Assembly: GCA_026770575.1 (NCBI GenBank)
Contig: MU657494.1
Location: 21,493-32,600 of the forward strand
Origin: Pelagophyceae sp. CCMP2097
Taxonomy: Eukaryota > Sar > Pelagophyceae
Direction of reading: 5' to 3'
DNA length: 11,108 nt
Shown here: piece by piece, positions 6,906-11,108 of the stretch
How the letters are laid out: every line of letters begins with the position of its first letter
Position numbering within the stretch: position 1 is the stretch's first letter
The notes under the pieces: generated by a model
What the model was told of the DNA's origin: nothing
The model's input: the letters and a program-made list of their open reading frames with translations, nothing else
Databases searched by the model: none
Position numbers and translations under genes: made by a program

Positions 6906-8629
6906 ATGGTCAGCCGGGCCCGAACCTTCGCAATACGGAGGCAAAATCAGTTCAAAATCAAGGTAAGGAGGCAAATAATGATTTTATCAAGTCCAAAATA
7001 TTGGGGGGACGCTTGTTCACGCCCTTGCAAGGCGCCCTCCTCGAGGCTGATCATGTCACGGACACCCCGGGGGCAGGGAGGCCCATAGCGACCACGCCCA
7101 CCCCCGCAGGCGGCCTCTGGGAGGCACAAAATTGCGCCCATTGAGATCGGTTTTATCGCCGATATCCCTTGTACTTCGAGGCCAAAAATGTCCAAGTCTC
7201 CGGAATTTGATTGGCCGGCTTGGAAAAGTTCACAAAAGAAATCGAAAATCCTACGGAATATTGGGCGATGCGACGAGCGGCCCGCGAAGACGCAGCCGCG
7301 TGGCGCTCAATTGGTGTCTAACGAGGTCAAGGCTTTGGAGTATGGCGGGTCTGGCACGCCGCACTTCTACGGTTTGTGCCCCAACACGCTCGCAAAGTTC
7401 ATCATAAAGCCCTTGGCGGACTCGTCGAACGAGACCCAGCAGTTTGTGATTTTGATCAAAAATGTCTTATACATTTTCGTATTCGAGTCTCATTTAGCGC
7501 TCGTGCTTTATCATGCGTTAACGCTGTGTCCTCACGCAGCGGTTTGTTTCAAAGTCGAAAAAAGGACGACAAATTTACGGCCGTCCCGATACTCGGGTAT
7601 TCTATCACGGTCCAAATCACTGCCGGATTACTCCACCCGAACTACACGGGCTCCGCTCTCGATGCCATTGGGGTCTACCTCGGGTAAAACCGTGAACCAC
7701 CCACCTTGGAACATTAGCTAATACTTGCTATGTAGGGAAGGAGAATTCGGCGGGAACTCTGGAGGCATCAACGGTCCGCCCGGCATGACGCAAGGCGAAT
7801 TCGAGCAGAAACGCTGCTTAATCATCGAGAATGTCAGAAACAGATCGGTCGCCAAGACCGCCGACAAGCACGGCGCGTGCGTCCCCGCGTCAATCGTGAC
7901 TCGGTCGCCGCCTCCGTGAAGGGCAGTCGCTGCCGAGAGTGGGACGGCGCCGCAGAAGCTCTTCGAAAGACGCGAGCCCGCCTCGAGACGCTTTGGTTTA
8001 AATGTTCAAATTCGTAGGCACGAGGCCGAAAAGGTCGAGCTCAAGCGCGAAGCCGATGAACTCAAGCGCAAGAACAAGGCCGAAAAGGCCGAGCTCAAGC
8101 GCGAAGCCGATGAACTCAAGCGCAAGAACAAGGCCGAAAAAGCCGAGCTCAACTTGAAGCGCGAAGCCGAGGTCGAGCTCAAGCGCGAAGCCGATGAACT
8201 CAAGCGCAAGAACAAGGCCGAAAATGCCGAGCAAAAGGCCGAGCTCAAGCGCGAGGCCAAGCGCAAGCGCAGACGCGAGGCCGGTGAGCTCGACCGCGCC
8301 GCGTGCGTCCCCGTGTCTATCGGAGCTTGGATTTCGCCTCAGTTAAGAACAATCGCTGCCGAGAGTGGGACGGCGCCGCAGAGGCTCATCGAAAAAATAG
8401 CGGGCCCGCTTCGAGACGCTTCGGTTTAAATGCCCAAACCCGTAGGAAAAAGGCCGCCTATGATGAAGCCTTCTACGCTGAAAAGGACGCGCACGCGGTC
8501 ACTGAAACCAAACGCCGCGAAGATCAAAAGCGCGCATCTGCCATCAGCGCGCAGATTTATAAAGTCAGAAGCTCTGAATACAAGCGTGATAGGTACCAAG
8601 CCCAAAAAGCCGGTCGTCAATTGTTATGA
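6906..8629 (+). CDS. Six-exon gene for a 380-aa protein with Lys/Glu-rich coiled coil; family unknown
   Basis: Exons by frame continuity: 6906-6962, 7110-7441, 7540-7683, 7736-7876, 8018-8302 and 8446-8629. All phases agree and the total is 1143 nt. Introns: GTAAGG to CCCCGCAG (147 nt), GTTTGT to CTCACGCAG (98), GTAAAAC to CTATGTAG with a CTAAT branch-like site (52), then two near-identical introns (141 and 143). Residues 1-225 look globular, with landmarks GSGTPHFYGLCPNTLAKF, FTAVPILGYSITVQITAG and LHPNYTGSALDAIGVYLG, then a Gly-rich turn. Exon 5 (about 225-320) is a charged helix with an 18-residue repeat. Exon 6 is also basic and acidic and ends GRQLL. No signal peptide or enzyme motif was seen. 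The start is the least certain part: the frame is open back to 6804, and ATG 7188 is an alternative. The second donor is the weakest splice site. Confidence 0.6.
7877..8017 (+). repeat. Intron A: introner-like repeated intron, 141 nt
   Basis: Runs GTGCGTCCCCG to AATTCGTAG, phase 2, between exons 4 and 5 of the 6906-8629 gene. It is a near copy of the intron at 8303-8445: the block GCTGCCGAGAGTGGGACGGC and the tail GGTTTAAATG are shared, with scattered substitutions and small indels. Splicing it joins the upstream frame exactly to the coiled-coil frame. Unspliced reading produces stops or frameshifts. Confidence 0.7.
8025..8216 (+). repeat. 54-bp coding tandem repeat (18-residue helix unit)
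   Basis: Units at 8025-8078, 8079-8132 and 8133-8216 (the last with a 30-bp internal duplication) encode AEKAELKREADELKRKNK and variants, followed by a decayed partial unit to about 8282. The copies are nearly identical at DNA level, pointing to recent expansion by slippage or unequal exchange within exon 5. Confidence 0.85.
8303..8445 (+). repeat. Intron B: second copy of the introner-like intron, 143 nt
   Basis: Runs GTGCGTCCCCG to AACCCGTAG, phase 2, between exons 5 and 6. It is the partner of intron A and lies in the same orientation. Because both are phase 2 and exon 5 is 285 nt, exon 5 can be skipped, duplicated or lost by intron-intron recombination without changing the frame. Confidence 0.7.
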
Positions 8630-8894
8630 TCAATAATTTTTCTCCAAGCTTCCCGAGTATGAAAGTTGGAGTTATTTAGGCGAAATGAAAGCTCAGCTCG
8701 GGCGTTGGAATTGGCCGTCGGCGCGACCATCAGCACGAGAGTCGGAGTGGCACGAGGTGCGCACGTCGGCACGGCCATCGGAACAGACAGAGCTCTGACG
8801 TCCGCGCATCGTATCTCCGGAAATCATCCCGCCCCCCGTATGTTGTGTGTGTTTACGCAAAAAGTCATTTTGGACCGACCCCCGGCCAATCGGG
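8630..8894. other. Spacer after the six-exon gene, no gene recognised
   Basis: A 78-codon frame at 8666-8902 exists but lacks recognisable features and runs into the retrotransposon tail, so it is not called. The first part is presumably the 3' untranslated region of the upstream gene. The right part (8820-8894) is the target DNA at the 3' end of the retrotransposon. Confidence 0.4.
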
Positions 8895-9461
8895 TAATGT
8901 AATGTAATGTAATAAAAATCACAGGATGTCCAGTCCCGGAGGACCTTCTCCTGGCCTAGTCAGATCAACCAACTTAGCGCGAATTTGATGGGTTTTAAAT
9001 AAAAAACGATAAATAAAAGTATCGACGAAATGGGGAGTATTCTCATGCATGATGAAGTCAACCTTAGCATGGATTGACAGAGAATCAAAAAGAGGAATTT
9101 TCTTACTTATTCTGCTAAAACATTCCTCACGAGGTATAGCGTAAGTAGCACAATCTCCCAAAATGTGATATATAGATTCCGTGTACCGCTGGCGACAGCA
9201 CAGGGTGTACGGAATGGACTTAGTTCGAGTAATGCGACCACTAGAATCGCTAGAATCTTTGACATTATACCCTTTGCCCAGTGCCTCGAAGCAACTGAGG
9301 CGAAGCTTAGTTTTCAAAATTCGACCCTCACGAAGATCCCAGGAAGCGTGTGGGTTATGAAGAAGGTATGGGACCGTACGGTAAGACGTTGACCACCTCA
9401 TGAGTGTTTGGATTGTAGCAGAAGTTGCTGACTGAGTATATACTTGGCGTGGAGGGCCGTA
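8895..9461 (-). mobile_element. 5'-truncated non-LTR retrotransposon (LINE) 3' end
   Basis: The minus-strand frame is open from 9461 to the TGA at 8919-8921. It is followed, still on the minus strand, by a short AT stretch and a pentanucleotide tail of (ATTAC)3 type at 8895-8913. A coding C-terminus with a downstream simple-repeat tail is the classic 3' structure of non-LTR retrotransposons. No reverse transcriptase core is present in the window, so the copy is 5'-truncated, probably near 9461 or within 9461-9660. The clade is not determined. Confidence 0.65.
8919..9401 (-). pseudogene. C-terminal fragment of a LINE ORF2-type polyprotein
   Basis: About 160-180 residues. Counting from the Met at 9401, the segment TLCCRQRYTESIYHILGDCA (residues 67-85) has Cys68/Cys69, Glu75, His79 and Cys84. 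This is the spacing and wording of the Cys/His knuckle and E-x3-H-x4-C tail found after the reverse transcriptase in many non-LTR retrotransposon proteins. YAIPREECF follows, as in the usual aromatic-x3-R ending. Upstream text (YRTVPYLLHNPHASWDLREG, then LKTKLRLSCFEALGKGYN) suits the region linking the RT/RNase H part to the knuckle. The first Cys pair is compressed compared with the usual C-x2-C. The Met is only the first in frame, not a true start. There is no internal stop, so the insertion may be fairly young. Confidence 0.6.
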
Positions 9462-9771
9462 TCACACCCAGAACGGCCCAGGCCCTTCAGAACCGGCCCA
9501 GGACAAGAGCTCATGGCAAACACGCCACCCTTTTTTGTTTCCCCAATTGGAGAAAATCAAAGCCCCATCTCCGCTGAGAACCAAACGAAACCTTGCAGGA
9601 CCTGGGAAAGTGTGAGTAACTGTGAGTTCCGGGGGTGATCCTATTTTTTTGATACCGGCGCCTCCAAAAGGTGGCCTTATAGGGAGTGGCTTTGGATGGG
9701 CTGGGGGTGACATCGCCTTGAGTGAATAAACAGGGGGTGTCATTTTAAAGAGCGAAGACACAGGGGTGGCC
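9462..9771. repeat. Non-coding stretch with degenerate GGGGTGNCNT repeats
   Basis: At 9668-9780 a motif of the form GGGGTGGCCTTA or GGGGTGTCATTTT recurs about every 30-34 bases (near 9669, 9702, 9732 and 9761). Near 9471-9503 AGAACGGCCCAGG and AGAACCGGCCCAGG form a close direct repeat. A minus-strand frame at 9462-9761 follows from this composition and has no recognisable domain. Confidence 0.4.
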
Positions 9772-9939
9772 TTAATAAGCGGGTGCGCCGCGGCCGCGGA
9801 GTCTCCCTTGGGGTCGTGGGGGGGCGTGTTGCGGTCTTGGCTTCGTTGGTGGGGCGGCCGTGTTCTGAAACGTCTTGAACATGTACCAAGACGGGTTGTT
9901 GTCGCCCTCCCTGTCGTTGTGGAAGCGGCCCTCCAACAA

Positions 9940-10727
9940 TTACGAAACTTGAAGATTGTAGTCGCGCGTGAACTCGTTTGCCGCTCTATAGCTGCCCATC
10001 TGGCTCTGTTTTTCGGAACCCGCTCTTGTGCCGTTGATGTACCGCCCGCACCAAGGCACGTTCGAATGCTGTCCTCGGACCTCCATCCTCGAATTGCAGT
10101 AGTCGTGGCCGCTGAACAGGCCGCCGATTTTCAACTTTGGCCACCAGGCGCGGCAGTTGGCGCGAACCGAATCGTACGTGTGGACGCATATGAAGCGTAT
10201 GCAGCGCCACTCTGCATTCCGAAGGCCGTACCGTCGATGTAGATCCAGTCGACGGAGTTATCTGGAATGTTATGCACGGCACTCAAGGAGGTGTCCTTGA
10301 ACATGGTGACCTTGGTGGCGTTGAATTCCATCGGCCACTTCTTCAGCCGGTCCGCGAGTTGCGGGAGGATGGTCGGGTCGACGAGGTAGAGCTGTTCGAT
10401 GTTGGCGGAAGCGCGGTCCAGCGCACCTAATTGACACGACATGCATAAGCAGACTCAATCGACTGGTTCCCCCGCGCCTATACTGCCCCCCCCCCCGCGT
10501 TTCCGGCGCCCCGTCCGATTACCTTGGGCGTGGATGCCGGTGGCGACGCCGACCTCAACGACGCGGCCGGTGCTGTGGCCCTGGCGTTGGAGAAGCGCCT
10601 CGTACACGTGAGGGTAATTCGTACGGTAACTTGTCGCCGGGCTATAGAGGAAGTCAAAGGGCAGCTCCGCGGAGGCGCAGGCGGCCAAGGCCAGCGCCGC
10701 GACGATCCGCGCAAGACGACCCATCAT
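9940..10727 (-). CDS. Class I SAM-dependent methyltransferase (Methyltransf_24-like) with signal peptide; probably disrupted
   Basis: Exon 1 (10727-10523) starts MMGRLARIVAALALAACASA, a clear signal peptide, then leads to VVEVGVATG (residues 56-64), the SAM-binding motif I. Intron 10522-10427 (GTAATCGG to CAATTAG, 96 nt, phase 1) joins in frame to GALDRASANIEQLYLVDP, whose Asp is the usual post-I acidic residue. DNSVDWIYIDG follows at about 124-134. The family continuation HTYDSVRANCRAWWPKLKIG and GLFSGHDY is present but in another frame, separated by about 44 nt (10226-10183) without GT-AG ends. The frame then stops at TAA 9940, yet the same frame continues with DNNPSWYMFKT, resembling the family's C-terminal end, to 9772. 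Two disablements suggest a recent pseudogene. Methyl acceptor unknown; location would be the secretory pathway or outside the cell. Confidence 0.7.
10183..10226 (-). other. 44-nt frame-breaking insertion in the methyltransferase
   Basis: Minus-strand bases between the codons for IDGT and HTYD do not fit the family pattern, in which these residues adjoin. Neither edge gives a GT-AG intron even after sliding the ends. The only AGs inside would leave an intron of about 20 nt and lose the Gly. Insertion, assembly error or a non-canonical intron are the options. Confidence 0.5.
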
Positions 10728-11108
10728 GCGACGAACCGTTATACAATGTAGGCACTATGGCAGTGCCGAAATCAAACTTTATTTTAAGTAATTCTCGAAT
10801 ATCGCCAAAAGTGAGACAAATTTTAAAAGTCGCACAAAAATTCATAAATATTTTGATTTCATGTAAAATCAAGGTTTTAGACCCCATTTCCGATATTTTC
10901 GGGTTCATATTTGGGTTTCCGGGTATTTAAAAATTCCGGACCGCAGACTCCCCCGTCAGAATATTTAATAATTAATTAGTTCATTGATTTTGGAAATTTC
11001 CCCAGGCCTTTTGATTTCAGCACTGCAGTATCCCTGGGAGTTTTAGCAAAACAAATCCGCAAATAGAGAGCTTCAGCTCAAAGTGATACCCTATCGAATT
11101 CATATCCT
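10728..11108. other. AT-rich upstream DNA, no gene seen
   Basis: This lies upstream of the minus-strand methyltransferase start. Frames here are short and AT-driven. The bases 10856-10890 resemble 1453-1488 (both contain AAAATCAAGGTT and end in CCATTTC), hinting at a dispersed old repeat. No clear promoter element can be assigned. Confidence 0.45.

Noticed and set aside
6947..7195. 82-codon minus-strand frame
   Set aside because: It is antisense to exon 1, intron 1 and exon 2 of the six-exon gene and has no recognisable features.
7998..8266. Minus-strand frames with hydrophobic repeats such as FGLVLALEFIGFALEL, resembling membrane proteins
   Set aside because: They are exact antisense shadows of the Lys/Glu-rich 54-bp coding repeats.
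8025..8282. Regularly spaced repeats that could suggest a CRISPR array
   Set aside because: The units are contiguous, without unique spacers, stay in one reading frame, and lie in a spliced eukaryotic gene.
8666..8902. 78-codon plus-strand frame after the six-exon gene
   Set aside because: No recognisable features, and it ends in the simple-repeat tail of the opposite-strand retrotransposon.
10524..10930. Plus-strand frames opposite the methyltransferase first exon
   Set aside because: They are shadows of the minus-strand exon, whose signal peptide and SAM motif are clear.

Overview
This is a nuclear eukaryotic window, most likely from a unicellular alga or related protist. GC-rich coding patches sit in AT-rich low-complexity DNA. 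Several reading frames join only if GT-AG introns of about 50-150 nt are removed, and many transposon-like repeats are present. No rRNA, tRNA, CRISPR array or bacterial-type operon was seen. The lineage is inferred from style: GTGCG-type donors and two near-copy introns resemble introner-bearing algae. No marker gene fixes it.

Layout. 1-430: AT-rich DNA ending in an 87-bp hairpin element. 430-1157: truncated, minus-strand copy of a repeat whose complete copy lies at 5400-6280. 1158-1905: AT-rich DNA with inverted repeats. 1906-3475: GC-rich island with two convergent unidentified genes, a plus-strand signal-peptide ORF and a minus-strand coiled-coil protein, enclosed by a 20-bp perfect inverted repeat (1715-1734 and 3660-3679). 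3713-3915: a 203-bp MITE. 3916-4300: AAACCC-rich stretches around a short acidic reading frame. 4502-6876: a secreted-protein gene split by the 881-bp element. Its exons read up to the element, and matching frames resume beyond it with a stop and frameshifts. 6906-8629: a six-exon gene ending in a Lys/Glu-rich helix. 8895-9461: the 3' end of a non-LTR retrotransposon on the minus strand. 9940-10727: a minus-strand secretory SAM-dependent methyltransferase gene, apparently disrupted. 10728-11108: AT-rich upstream DNA.

The two strongest observations are these. First, in the 6906-8629 gene the coiled-coil exon is flanked by two introns of 141 and 143 nt that are near copies of each other, in the same phase and with the same ends. 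This is an introner-like or duplicated-intron arrangement around a frame-neutral exon. Second, the 5400-6280 element has about 40-bp terminal inverted repeats and a TTAC duplication. Removing it with one duplicate (885 nt, a multiple of three) reconnects an open frame, which indicates a recent gene disruption followed by decay. The genes show no shared pathway. Three of them begin with signal peptides, so secretion is the only common theme.
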